The translations under genes and the position numbers were made by a program. Source: CAZEAC01 sp964510065 (lineage in GTDB: Bacteria; Bdellovibrionota_C; UBA2361; CAIXSY01). Taken from it: a stretch of DNA of 45,787 bases. Positions 32,919-41,127 of this stretch are shown here, piece by piece. The stretch lies in the NCBI GenBank assembly GCA_964510065.1, contig CAZEAC010000034.1, positions 1-45,787 on the forward strand. Direction: 5' to 3'. How positions within the stretch are numbered: the first letter of the stretch is position 1; each line of letters begins with the position of its first letter. Below the pieces are notes generated by a model, which did no database searches, was not told the origin of the DNA, and saw only the letters and a list, made by a program, of their open reading frames with translations.

Positions 32919-33113
32919 CGAATGCATAAGCATCGCCTTGGGCAATTAGATTAGCTCCATCGTCATGTTGTTACAACTGACGAGAAGAGCTCTCTCCCTA
33001 CCGGGGGGTGTGCTGTGGGGAACTTTAACCACAAAGTTTTTCTGAAGGTTAGTACGCATGGCGATCCACTCTTCGCGTTCCACTTCCCTTCTATGTAATA
33101 TCGCGCTGTTTTT

Positions 33114-33148
33114 TTACTGTGGAGTCTTACTGTGGAGTCTTACTGTGG
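33114..33148. repeat. 13-bp tandem repeat at DEAD-box gene 3' end
   Basis: TTACTGTGGAGTC occurs twice in tandem and a third time partially (TTACTGTGG). On the - strand each unit holds CCACAGTAA, so the helicase stop codon (33140-33142) is the first of three repeated in-phase-like TAA codons; slippage here would only lengthen the tail by a few codons. Confidence 0.85.
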
Positions 33149-34327
33149 TGATTGCTGCGGTGACACTAACACAAGCTTCTTAAGCTCGACCTGCAAGAAG
33201 CGCTTAAGATCATGAAACGCACGGAAATCTTGCGGCCCCACGAGGCTTACCGCGGTGCCCTTTCGTCCGGCGCGTCCGGTCCTTCCCGTGCGATGCACAT
33301 ACACCTCACTCTCTTCGGGAATAGCGTAGTTTACCACCATCTCAATCTGTTCAATATCAATGCCACGCGCAGCAATATCAGTACCGACGAGAATCTGAAT
33401 TTCATCGGCACGCATGCGCTCCATGATCTTGCTGCGCTGTTTCTGCGGCAAATCAGAATTTATTTTCTCGGCGTTAAAACCGCGCCGCTTCAAAACTACC
33501 TCGACAAGCTCCGTGTCGGACTTGGTGTTGCAAAACACGATTGCCGACCGCGGCTTCATCTGTTCTAAAACTTTTGCCAATGCCTGAGTCTTCGCCGAAA
33601 CCTCGCCACTGAGCTCTACATAGAAATGCTCAATCGGTGGAAGATCTACCTTGGCGTCGTCAACCTGAACCCGCACGGGACTTCGCAGAAAACTTCCGAT
33701 AAGACTCTCGACACGCGGGCTTATCGTCGCGCTCACAAAAAGGCCTTGGCGCTCCGGCGGCAATCGCGAAAGAATCTCTCGCACATCATCAATAAAGCCC
33801 ATCGAAAGCATTTCATCGGCTTCATCAAGCACAAAGTAGCGACACTTACGCAAGATAAGCTGACGTTGTCGAATAAGATCAAGAATTCTTCCGGGAGTAC
33901 CAATTACCACTCGATTATCGCGCTTGAGCTCGCGAATCTGGCCGCCAATACTTTCGCCGCCAATAAGGCAGGCTGGCTTCACTTCCGGACTTAGTGACGC
34001 AAACACATCAGTAATCTGATTGGCTAGCTCTCGGGTCGGCGTAATAATTATTGCGCAGGTGCCACGCTGATCCTTCATTCCCTCAAGCATGCAGAGAAGC
34101 GGAATGACAAAAGCGAAGGTCTTGCCACTTCCGGTTTTGGCCTGCGCAATAATATCAACTCCGCGAAGCGCATGCGGAATGACTTCAGCCTGAATAGGCG
34201 TGGGAGTATTAAATCCAAGTGTTTGAAGACCTGCCTGAATCGCAGGAGAAGGAACAATATCTGAGAATGAAACGGAACTCGATGACACAGCTTCCCGGTC
34301 AGCCTCGACTTGAGCGACTAATGACAT
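33140..34327 (-). CDS. DEAD-box RNA helicase
   Basis: This 395-residue ATP-dependent RNA helicase is of the RhlE/CsdA kind. It shows the Q motif (FNTPTPIQAEVIPHALRG), motif I AQAKTGSGKT, Ia TPTRELANQ, Ib TPGRILDLI, II VLDEADEML, III SATIS, IV/V IVFCNTKSDTELVE and VGTDIAARGIDIE, VI HRTGRTGRAGRKG. It lacks the long C-terminal RNA-binding extension of DeaD/CsdA, so it is a minimal helicase. It lies 106 bp downstream of the RRM protein gene on the same strand; such a pair is typical of cold or RNA-structure stress responses. Hairpins in the 5' leader (34340-34357, 34407-34423) may regulate it. Confidence 0.93.
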   Translation of the reverse strand: MSLVAQVEADREAVSSSSVSFSDIVPSPAIQAGLQTLGFNTPTPIQAEVIPHALRGVDIIAQAKTGSGKTFAFVIPLLCMLEGMKDQRGTCAIIITPTRELANQITDVFASLSPEVKPACLIGGESIGGQIRELKRDNRVVIGTPGRILDLIRQRQLILRKCRYFVLDEADEMLSMGFIDDVREILSRLPPERQGLFVSATISPRVESLIGSFLRSPVRVQVDDAKVDLPPIEHFYVELSGEVSAKTQALAKVLEQMKPRSAIVFCNTKSDTELVEVVLKRRGFNAEKINSDLPQKQRSKIMERMRADEIQILVGTDIAARGIDIEQIEMVVNYAIPEESEVYVHRTGRTGRAGRKGTAVSLVGPQDFRAFHDLKRFLQVELKKLVLVSPQQSPQ

Positions 34328-34339
34328 ACAAATACTACT

Positions 34340-34357
34340 GGAGCTTAAGCAAGCTCC
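34340..34357 (-). promoter_or_regulatory. hairpin in DEAD-box leader
   Basis: GGAGCTT-AAGC-AAGCTCC is a perfect 7-bp stem 12 bp upstream of the helicase start. It could sequester the ribosome binding region or affect stability; no U tract follows. Confidence 0.4.
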
Positions 34358-34406
34358 CCGCTAAGACTCCAAACGGGTCCTAGGGGGAGCAAGCCGACTT
34401 TGAAAA

Positions 34407-34423
34407 CGGATCGAAAAGATCCG
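34407..34423 (-). terminator. hairpin with short U tract after RRM gene
   Basis: On the - strand CGGATC-TTTTC-GATCCG is followed by TTTTC, about 10 bp after the RRM gene stop. It is a modest intrinsic terminator or attenuator that would let some transcripts continue into the helicase gene. Confidence 0.5.
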
Positions 34424-34433
34424 TCACAAAATT

Positions 34434-34802
34434 TTAGTAGCGTCCGCCACCGCCGCCGCCACGTGGGCCACCGCGACCGCCACCACCGCCGCCGAATCGT
34501 CGACCGCCACCGCCGCCGCCGCCACCACCGCCACGTGGAGAGAACTCTCTCTCTGGCTGCGGACGGGCTTCAGCAACAGTAATCTGTCGTCCACCGACAT
34601 CCTTACCGTTCATCTGATCGATCGCTGCGCGAGCTTCATCGTCAGACATCATCACAACAAAGCCGAAGCCTTTGCTTCTTCCACTTGCTTTATCAATGAT
34701 GATATTGGCAGACTCGACATTACCGCATGCGGTAAACGCTTCTTTGAGCTGCTCATTAGTAATGGTGAAGGGAATATTCCCAACGTAAAGTTTCTTACCC
34801 AT
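34434..34802 (-). CDS. RRM RNA-binding protein with Gly-rich tail
   Basis: This 122-residue protein has one RRM domain at 1-80 with RNP2 KLYVGNIPF and RNP1 KGFGFVVM, and a tail of runs of Gly broken by Arg and Phe (RRFGGGGGG). It resembles cyanobacterial Rbp and similar bacterial glycine-rich RNA-binding proteins, often induced by cold. The ATG follows GGAGTAAG at good spacing. Its partner downstream is a DEAD-box helicase; together they would bind and remodel RNA. Confidence 0.92.
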   Translation of the reverse strand: MGKKLYVGNIPFTITNEQLKEAFTACGNVESANIIIDKASGRSKGFGFVVMMSDDEARAAIDQMNGKDVGGRQITVAEARPQPEREFSPRGGGGGGGGGGRRFGGGGGGRGGPRGGGGGGRY

Positions 34803-35191
34803 ATATACACTTACTCCAACCGAAAAAGGGCCGTCGGAGAAGCGTATCAGTAACCACTTATAGCTCTCGAACCGGACTCTTCGTTAACTTACTAACTCTA
34901 CCATCAAAGCACGCTATACACAACATTCCCAAAGGCGCGGCAAGCTGCAAAATTGATTTGATTACAAGAGCTTAGAAGCAATCATCGCGCATTGGCATCG
35001 GTCAATTTATAAGACAGGGAGGGCTTAAGCATTATAAAGTATTGTTTGTATTGAGTATTCTGGATCGCAACCTGCCCCCCAAACGATTTTCGGCGACAAA
35101 ACTCGGCAAAAAAAGGCTTGGCATTATCACGCGAAAATAGGACTACTCTTTCAACCGCCTCTGGCTTGAATGGGGGCTGAGGCATGCTGGC
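34803..35191. other. 389-bp region upstream of RRM gene, doubtful ORF inside
   Basis: This is the divergent region between the RRM gene (-) and a lipoprotein gene (+). An open - frame at 34982-35185 (67 codons, starting MPQPPFKPEAVERVVLFSRD) is possible but has no family or ribosome site support, and lies where promoters of both genes should be. The part nearest the RRM gene could be a long 5' leader, common for cold-induced genes. Confidence 0.4.
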
Positions 35192-36079
35192 GTGGCGTTA
35201 CAAAATATCCTTTTTTCTATTATCTCCATCTCGCTTTGCTCCTGCGCGTCACTTCCTTATACACCCCACCCCGCAACTGAAGATCCACTTGGCGTAAAAC
35301 TTCGCGTCGAAGAGCCGCAGATCGAGCGAGGGCGGCCACATAAACTTATCGATGGCCTAGGACACTATCTTTTTTCGCTTCCGTCCAAACTTGTGCTTTG
35401 GAACTGGAGCATTGAAAACCACAGCATCTCCGCCGAGACCGAAGAGGCTCTTAAAAAATATCTCGCGGATAATAACCTCGTCGACGTAAAGGTTCGGCTT
35501 AATCAATATTCTCCCGGTGCGGAATGGTCGCGCCTCTTTCGAAACAAAGCAATTGGCGCGGGCTGGCGCTACACCCTTGGAATTTTAAGTGTCGTCGGCT
35601 ACACAATATTTCCCGGCCGTGTTTTCGGCGGAGATTCCTACAATCCCTATACGAATACTATCTCCATATACTCGGATCATCCTGCCGTTGCGATGCACGA
35701 GGGAGGACACGCCAAAGATATTTCCGAGCATGAGTATCGCGGATCATATGCGGCAATTCGCCTATTGCCGCTGCTCTCGCTAGTGCATGAAGGAAGGGCA
35801 AGCTCGGACGCACTGAGCTACATGCAAGACAAACAGGATCGCCAGGGCGAGAAAAACGGCTACAAAGTGCTCTATCCGGCGTTCGGAACCTACATCGGTG
35901 GCGAAATCACTTTATTCTATCCAGCTCTGCATTACGCCTCGCTTCTCATGGCAATTCCCGGGCATATTGTCGGGCGAATACGTGCCGCGATGGTTGAGGA
36001 TCCTGAAGAGCTAGAGCCGAAGGCGGGCGGAGAGGAGCGAGCGGAGCCGGCGCTTGGGGCGGAAGCGAGGCCATCGTAG
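35192..36079 (+). CDS. lipoprotein with HEGGH zinc-binding motif
   Basis: The GTG start gives MALQNILFSIISISLCSC, a lipoprotein signal with Cys18 as the likely anchor. Residues ~165-205 hold the HExxH motif in AVAMHEGGHAKDISEHEYRG (HEGGH 169-173), with a possible third ligand Glu200 in LVHEGRASSDAL, so a gluzincin-like peptidase fold is plausible. A membrane-like segment (YTLGILSVVGYTIFPG) precedes it and another follows (LHYASLLMAIPGHIVG). The C-terminus is Glu/Ala-rich. No close family is recognised. A second HExxH protein lies at 38836. Confidence 0.6.
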   Translation: MALQNILFSIISISLCSCASLPYTPHPATEDPLGVKLRVEEPQIERGRPHKLIDGLGHYLFSLPSKLVLWNWSIENHSISAETEEALKKYLADNNLVDVKVRLNQYSPGAEWSRLFRNKAIGAGWRYTLGILSVVGYTIFPGRVFGGDSYNPYTNTISIYSDHPAVAMHEGGHAKDISEHEYRGSYAAIRLLPLLSLVHEGRASSDALSYMQDKQDRQGEKNGYKVLYPAFGTYIGGEITLFYPALHYASLLMAIPGHIVGRIRAAMVEDPEELEPKAGGEERAEPALGAEARPS

Positions 36080-36196
36080 TAGCGATTTCTCATTTTGGCT
36101 GGACACGCTGCTCAAATAAACATGTAAATACGATACGTTAAGCTGCATGAATAAATACATTTACAACCATCAATATATAGCCGATAATTAACTTTA

Positions 36197-37156
36197 ATGT
36201 CCCAATCCATTCCCCAAATTTACAAAGCGCTCGCCGACGAATCGCGACTCCGCATTTTGCATATGCTTAGCTTCGGCTCTTTTAATGTGCAGGAGATTAC
36301 AGCGCTCCTTGGGGGAAGCCAGCCAACAGTGAGCCACCACCTAAAGGTACTCTCTTCAGTCAATCTTCTTCAGTCCCGAAAAGAGGGAACCTGGATCTAC
36401 TACTCCCCCCCACAGGAGCCGAACGACTCCCTCGCGCGAAACGTAAACAATTCCTTTCTTTCACTTCTTAAATCCGACCTCGGTAATGGTAGCTCGTCAA
36501 TATTTAAGCGTGACTCACTTGCGATCACCAAGCTCCTTGCCAAGCGCCGTGATGACGGAAAACGATTCTTTGATTCAGTTGCCAAAGAGTGGCGAAATAT
36601 CCGCGACGCGGTGTCAGCCTCGATCCCCGGCAAGGGGCCCTTTCTTGAAATTCTTGCGTCGAGAATTCCCGCCGAGGGGAATTTTCTCGAGCTTGGCTGT
36701 GGAAGTGGATCGCTCCTTGAGAAACTGCTACCGCGCGCCGGAGAAACCATCGGCGTTGATTATTCAGAAGCAATGCTCGAAGAAGCCCGCGCAATCCTTG
36801 GAGAAAAAGCCGCTGAAGCAGAGTTACGACTTGGCTACCTCGAGCACTTGCCAGTCGAAAACGACTTTGCTGACTGCATTGCCGCCTACATGGTATTTCA
36901 CCATCTCGCGAGCCCTTTTGACGCGCTTCGCGACGCGTGTCGAACGCTAAAACCTGGGGGCACGCTGCTGATAGTTGATCTTTTACGTCATGATGAGGAG
37001 TATATGCGAAGCCGCATGGGCGATCTTTGGCTCGGGTTTGATCCCGAGGAGTTTCGCCAATGGCTAAAAGATGCTGGCTTCTCTGAAAGTTCGTTCGAAC
37101 TTCTTGGCGAGAAGAAAGATGTGTTTATAATAACCGCAAAAAGGAGCAGGGTATGA
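36197..37156 (+). CDS. ArsR-type HTH regulator fused to SAM-methyltransferase domain (SahR-like)
   Basis: Residues 1-90 are an ArsR winged helix (YKALADESRLRILHML... ALLGGSQPTVSHHLKVLSSVNLLQSRKEGTWIYY). Residues ~140-319 are a class I methyltransferase-like domain with motif I LELGCGSGSLLEKLL, VDYSEAMLEEAR and a typical 'LKPGGTLLIVDLLRHDEEYMR' strand. Proteins of this architecture upstream of ahcY are known proteobacterial SAM-cycle regulators (SahR), which sense SAH or SAM; here the stop overlaps ahcY by 4 nt, so autoregulation and control of ahcY are likely. A wide dyad TGTAAAT (36123) / ATTTACA (36157) upstream may be an operator. Confidence 0.85.
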   Translation: MSQSIPQIYKALADESRLRILHMLSFGSFNVQEITALLGGSQPTVSHHLKVLSSVNLLQSRKEGTWIYYSPPQEPNDSLARNVNNSFLSLLKSDLGNGSSSIFKRDSLAITKLLAKRRDDGKRFFDSVAKEWRNIRDAVSASIPGKGPFLEILASRIPAEGNFLELGCGSGSLLEKLLPRAGETIGVDYSEAMLEEARAILGEKAAEAELRLGYLEHLPVENDFADCIAAYMVFHHLASPFDALRDACRTLKPGGTLLIVDLLRHDEEYMRSRMGDLWLGFDPEEFRQWLKDAGFSESSFELLGEKKDVFIITAKRSRV

Positions 37157-38454
37157 AAGACGATCACAAAGATTATAAAGTTAAGGATATCGCGCTTGCC
37201 GATTGGGGCCGAAAAGAGATCGAGATGGCCGAAAAGGAGATGCCGGGTCTGATGGCGCTCCGCGAAGAGTACGGTGCAAAAAAGCCCTTGAAAGGCGCGC
37301 GCGTCGCCGGCTGCCTGCATATGACTATTCAGACTGCGGTGTTGATCGAAACTCTCATTGAGCTAGGCGCTGAAGTTCGTTGGTCGAGCTGCAACATCTT
37401 CTCTACTCAGGATCATGCGGCGTCGGCAATTGCTAAGGCCGGCATTCCCGTGTTCGCGTGGAAAGGCGAAACCCTTGAAGAGTATGACTGGTGTATTGAA
37501 CAGACGCTTATGTTCGGCGATAAGGGGCCGAATATGATTCTCGATGACGGCGGCGACCTCACGATGCTTGTTCACCAGAAACATCCTGAACTTCTTAAAG
37601 AGATTTACGGTATCTCCGAGGAAACAACCACCGGAGTGCACCGGCTCTACCAGATGTTAGAGAAAGGCGAGCTTAAAGTTCCCGCCTTCAACGTCAATGA
37701 CTCGGTCACAAAATCGAAATTTGACAACTTGTACGGCTGTCGCGAGTCACTTGCTGACGGCATCAAACGCGCCACTGACATCATGATCGCGGGTAAAGTT
37801 GTGTGCGTCGCCGGATACGGCGATGTAGGCAAAGGCTGCGCGCAATCGATGCGTAGTTACGGCGCACGCGTGCTGATTACTGAAATAGATCCGATTATTG
37901 CGCTGCAGGCGGCGATGGAAGGATTTGAAGTCGTGACGATGGAGACGGCGGCCAAGATTGCCGATATCTTCGTCACCGCGACAGGCAACATCGACATTAT
38001 TGGCGAAAAGCACTTCAAGGTTATCAAGGATCAAGCAATCCTTTGTAACATCGGCCATTTCGACAATGAAATCGACATGGCCTGGATCGAGAAAAACTGC
38101 GCCAAAGAGATTAACATTAAGCCGCAGGTCGATAAGTTTGTGATGAAAGATGGCCGCGAGCTTATCATTCTTGCACGCGGACGTTTGGTGAACCTCGGAT
38201 GCGCCACAGGACATCCGAGCTTCGTAATGTCGTCGTCCTTCACCAACCAGACCATTGCGCAGATTGAGCTTTACACCAAGCGTGGCGAGTACAAAGTTGG
38301 CGTGTACACGTTACCGAAGATTCTTGACGAAAAGGTGGCAAGGCTGCACCTTAAGAAGCTCGGTGTCGAGTTAACCACGTTAACTCCGGAGCAGGCCAAA
38401 TATCTTGGCATCGCTGCTTCGGGCCCGTATAAGCCTGAGCACTATCGTTACTAG
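37153..38454 (+). CDS. ahcY: adenosylhomocysteinase
   Basis: AhcY hydrolyses S-adenosylhomocysteine to adenosine and homocysteine, relieving product inhibition of methyltransferases. Motifs: ARVAGCLHMTIQTAVLIETL, SSCNIFSTQDHAA, the catalytic DDGGDLT and ETTTGVHRLY, NAD-binding CVAGYGDVGKGCAQ, FVTATGNIDII, CNIGHFDNEIDM and the C-terminal YKPEHYRY. The length of 433 is normal. The ATG follows AAAGGAGC and overlaps the upstream regulator. A strong terminator follows 9 bp after the stop. Confidence 0.97.
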   Translation: MKDDHKDYKVKDIALADWGRKEIEMAEKEMPGLMALREEYGAKKPLKGARVAGCLHMTIQTAVLIETLIELGAEVRWSSCNIFSTQDHAASAIAKAGIPVFAWKGETLEEYDWCIEQTLMFGDKGPNMILDDGGDLTMLVHQKHPELLKEIYGISEETTTGVHRLYQMLEKGELKVPAFNVNDSVTKSKFDNLYGCRESLADGIKRATDIMIAGKVVCVAGYGDVGKGCAQSMRSYGARVLITEIDPIIALQAAMEGFEVVTMETAAKIADIFVTATGNIDIIGEKHFKVIKDQAILCNIGHFDNEIDMAWIEKNCAKEINIKPQVDKFVMKDGRELIILARGRLVNLGCATGHPSFVMSSSFTNQTIAQIELYTKRGEYKVGVYTLPKILDEKVARLHLKKLGVELTTLTPEQAKYLGIAASGPYKPEHYRY

Positions 38455-38462
38455 TCACTTAA

Positions 38463-38505
38463 TGGAAACGCCGGCACGCTCAAACGCCGGCGTTTCCACT
38501 TTTTC
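38463..38505 (+). terminator. intrinsic terminator of ahcY
   Basis: TGGAAACGCCGG pairs perfectly with CCGGCGTTTCCA around CACGCTCAAACG, followed by CTTTTT. The 12-bp stem and U tract make this a confident rho-independent terminator. Confidence 0.92.
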
Positions 38506-38835
38506 CTCAGTACGCCAAATCTTAGGGTACTGCGCTCGTTTCGAGCACTCGCCCCCAAAAGAAATTAAAAACAATTGCAGTTCAGATTTCGTGGCAACTA
38601 TGAGAAATCACTGAATCGCTTCAACATCTGCTGACAATATGCAGGTAACGCAGAGGCTTACATTCGTTTTGATTAGCAAGCGCCAAACGAGTATTATTTT
38701 AAAGATCGCACAAGTCTGCGCCTGAGTCCCCTAATTGATGTGCAAGACACCATATACCTTGCCGCAATCTTTCGGAGCTTGGTTTGCTGCTCAAGTTCAG
38801 ATTCCTTTTGCGGCGCGTGGTATTAATTATTTGAG
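38506..38835. other. gene-free region after ahcY
   Basis: About 330 bp without a convincing gene, RNA or repeat. It presumably carries the promoter of the following HExxH protein gene. Confidence 0.5.
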
Positions 38836-39651
38836 ATGCAACAGTTTCAAGTCGATCGTGAAAGGCTCTCTCAACTTAGACGCGAGCGCGCCGAGATTTC
38901 GGTGTATCTGCCTGTGTCCGACATTACGGTCCGAAGTCTGATCGACTCGCTTCAGCTTGGCATCTGGCTGGATCTTAGAGCGTTAAAAGTCTCGATTAAT
39001 CGCCCCGGAGACTATCGTTTCGACTTTCACGAAGCGCAAACCAAACTCTATATGAAGTGTGGAGGCCTCGAAGGGTACAAGAACCTTCTTAAAAAGTATG
39101 GTCTTAGTTTTCCGCTCAAGAAGGATACTACCGATAAATCTGCGCTTCTTTTTACAATCGCGGCGAAAGAAGGGATTGTGCTCGATGCACGCATGGCCGG
39201 ATTCACTTACAATAGCGGCGCGAGCGACTTAATGTTCATGGCCATTCGAACCGATGGCCTCGTCGAGATGGCCCGCAAGTACGCACGGATCGAGAGAGAC
39301 TCAGCTCAAATTCAGGACGTGGAGCACGCGAAACGATACCTTGAAAACCTTGCCGAGAAATACTTCTATCACGAAGTCGGGCATTTCATTTATGGCCATA
39401 CGCTTACACAGACGCAGCTATCAACATGGGACAATGCAGTGCGCGCACGCCAAGACATCGTCGAAAGAGTTTATGACATTCAGCGCGATAAACATCCGAG
39501 CAAAGAGTCTATTCCAGTTGAGAATGAAGCTTTTGCAGATATTTTTTCAGCACTCGTACAAAGCACGCGTCATGGAAAAAGGCTCGGCAATCAGCCGGCG
39601 CTAGAGAACCTTGCCACCGAGATGCTTGAACAGATTGGCTGCAGAATCTAG
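38836..39651 (+). CDS. putative HExxH metallopeptidase
   Basis: A 271-residue soluble protein with FYHEVGHFIYGH (HEVGH 179-183) and a downstream PVENEAFADIFSAL (Glu229/231 as third ligand), the HExxH...E arrangement of gluzincins. The N-terminal half is mixed and ends with a beta-like segment; no signal peptide or membrane segment. No specific family recognised; substrate unknown. Its stop overlaps the end of convergent apaG by 4 bp. Confidence 0.65.
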   Translation: MQQFQVDRERLSQLRRERAEISVYLPVSDITVRSLIDSLQLGIWLDLRALKVSINRPGDYRFDFHEAQTKLYMKCGGLEGYKNLLKKYGLSFPLKKDTTDKSALLFTIAAKEGIVLDARMAGFTYNSGASDLMFMAIRTDGLVEMARKYARIERDSAQIQDVEHAKRYLENLAEKYFYHEVGHFIYGHTLTQTQLSTWDNAVRARQDIVERVYDIQRDKHPSKESIPVENEAFADIFSALVQSTRHGKRLGNQPALENLATEMLEQIGCRI

Positions 39652-40046
39652 TGCACCATTACTGGATAAATTAAACCGAAGCGTGGGATCCGTACCTCGA
39701 AGAGCTGGCGATCCTCATTGCGAAAAGTATATACCCCTTCCATTGTGCCAACAGGATCATTGATGACCGTGCCACTGGTGTAGGTGAAAAGTTCCCCAGG
39801 CTTCAATACCGGCTGCTTGCCGACAACTCCGGGGCCAATTACTTCCGCTACCTGCACATCGGCCGAGTTGACAATCCAGTGCCTCTCCAGAAGTTGCACC
39901 GTCCTCGGACTCAGATTTTCGATGGTAATCGTGTAAGAAAAGGCAAAGACTCGGTTGAAGGTATCCGAGCTTTCGGGCGCAGGTGCTGGCTCAACAGTCA
40001 CCCTCACATTTTCAGTTACTAAGGAGTAAGACGAGTCGTCAAGCAT
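39648..40046 (-). CDS. apaG: ApaG protein (DUF525)
   Basis: ApaG is a ~125-residue FN3-like beta-sandwich protein linked to divalent cation and diadenosine tetraphosphate phenotypes. Motifs: VTENVRVTVEP at the start, FAFSYTITIENLSPRTVQLLERHWIV (the family 'y.Y.I.I.N.g...vqLl.RhW.I'), VIGPGVVGKQPVLKPGELFTY and GTMEGVYTF with a terminal IPRFGLIYP. All 132 residues fit. It converges with the HExxH gene. Confidence 0.93.
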   Translation of the reverse strand: MLDDSSYSLVTENVRVTVEPAPAPESSDTFNRVFAFSYTITIENLSPRTVQLLERHWIVNSADVQVAEVIGPGVVGKQPVLKPGELFTYTSGTVINDPVGTMEGVYTFRNEDRQLFEVRIPRFGLIYPVMVH

Positions 40047-40136
40047 GACTAAAATCCTCGGTTACACATCTTCACATTCCTTGTGAAGCTGACGGGATTC
40101 TGTCACAAGAATATTAAAATGTGAAAGGGGGTTCTT

Positions 40137-40235
40137 TAGCCTGGACTTCTCACAGGTTTCGTCGCGAGGTAAGCGAGTTGCTCGTAAATCCGAAGGAGTC
40201 CGCCGGAGCAGAACCCTGGTAAGAGTTGCGGGTTC
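40137..40235. repeat. palindromic element, family 2, decayed copy 2
   Basis: TAGCCTGGACTTCTCACAGG...TTTCGTCGCGAGG matches the left end of the element at 13817 with a few changes; the right arm (GCAGAACCCTGGTAAGAGTT...GCGGG) is a degraded reverse copy of the left. The middle is unrelated and shorter, so this is a deletion derivative. Confidence 0.7.
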
Positions 40236-40270
40236 GGGAAACGCTGATAGGCGGGTATTACAGAGATCGT

Positions 40271-40678
40271 TTAGTAATCGAGATCACCGCCCTGTTGCCG
40301 CATCATCTCATAGGTTGCGGTATCGGCTTCCATTTCACCTTGCGTCATCGGATGAAGTTCGTACGCTGGGCGCTCTTCGTTACGTGACTGCGCCGCGACG
40401 TAATTCGAAGATGAGCTGTAGCCGGACGAGCCACGCTGCCGGGAGACAAAACTTGGACGGCCCGAACCAAACGCGCGCGAGGTAAGACCGCGAACTCCAA
40501 ATATATTTCCCGAGTTACGGCGGCGTACACCAAATACATTCTTATTTCCGCTTACCCCGTAAATATTTCTTGAGCGAACGCCAGATTCAGGCCCGGAAGC
40601 GCTCACAACCTGAGGAGCGACACACACAATGCTTAAGCTTAACGCAAGAATCGCTATGACTACTAAGATTTGTCGCAT
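40271..40678 (-). CDS. small secreted protein with N-x-(Y/F)-G-V repeats
   Basis: A Sec signal peptide (MRQILVVIAILALSLSIVCV...SA) is followed by three short repeats: RNIYGVSG, KNVFGVRR and GNIFGVRG, then a Ser/Arg-rich stretch and an acidic tail (EMEADTATYEMMRQQGGDLDY). There is no known domain. The repeats suggest a structural or surface role. Confidence 0.6.
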   Translation of the reverse strand: MRQILVVIAILALSLSIVCVAPQVVSASGPESGVRSRNIYGVSGNKNVFGVRRRNSGNIFGVRGLTSRAFGSGRPSFVSRQRGSSGYSSSSNYVAAQSRNEERPAYELHPMTQGEMEADTATYEMMRQQGGDLDY

Positions 40679-40798
40679 ATTGCACCTCGCCTGGCCAATA
40701 GTATAACGCAGTCAGAATTCTTATCCAAGCACACCCCCTCCCCCTTGTCCTTCCTTAACAAGTATGCGAACAAAGAAGGAAATTCCGAGGAGATCTGT

Positions 40799-41017
40799 AT
40801 GCAAAAGAACCCATCCAAACTCTTTGTTAGCATCGCTGGCGCGGCTCTTATTACCTTTATGAGTGGCTGCGCACAGAAGTTGGCCCCTACCGCAAGTGAC
40901 TCATGCGCCGAAAAGGAGAAGAGCTGTACCAGCTGCGAGAAAAAATGCTCCTGCGACAAGAAATGTAGCAGTGAGAAAAAGTGCTGCAGCGATAAGAAGT
41001 GCTGCTCTAATAAGTAG
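40799..41017 (+). CDS. Cys-rich small lipoprotein (possible metal binding)
   Basis: The ATG at 40799 follows GAGGAGA. A lipoprotein signal (KLFVSIAGAALITFMSGC) anchors at Cys24. The mature tail of ~49 residues packs ten more Cys in its last 37 residues as SC, TSC, KKC, KKCC units separated by charged Lys/Glu (EKKCSCDKKCSSEKKCCS). Such spacing recalls metallothionein-like soft-metal binding, but no family is recognised. Length is 72 residues. Confidence 0.7.
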   Translation: MQKNPSKLFVSIAGAALITFMSGCAQKLAPTASDSCAEKEKSCTSCEKKCSCDKKCSSEKKCCSDKKCCSNK

Positions 41018-41127
41018 TTGGACAGATACACGGTCCGCTACTTTTAAGGACACATTAAGTCGAGCGTAGCCCATAACTCAAAGGGAAGCGTCTTTTGGCG
41101 TCGGTTTTCTTGGAGTTTCGAAGGGTT

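Noticed and set aside
34982..35185. 67-codon frame upstream of the RRM gene
   Set aside because: No family, no ribosome site, and it occupies the likely promoter region of two divergent genes.
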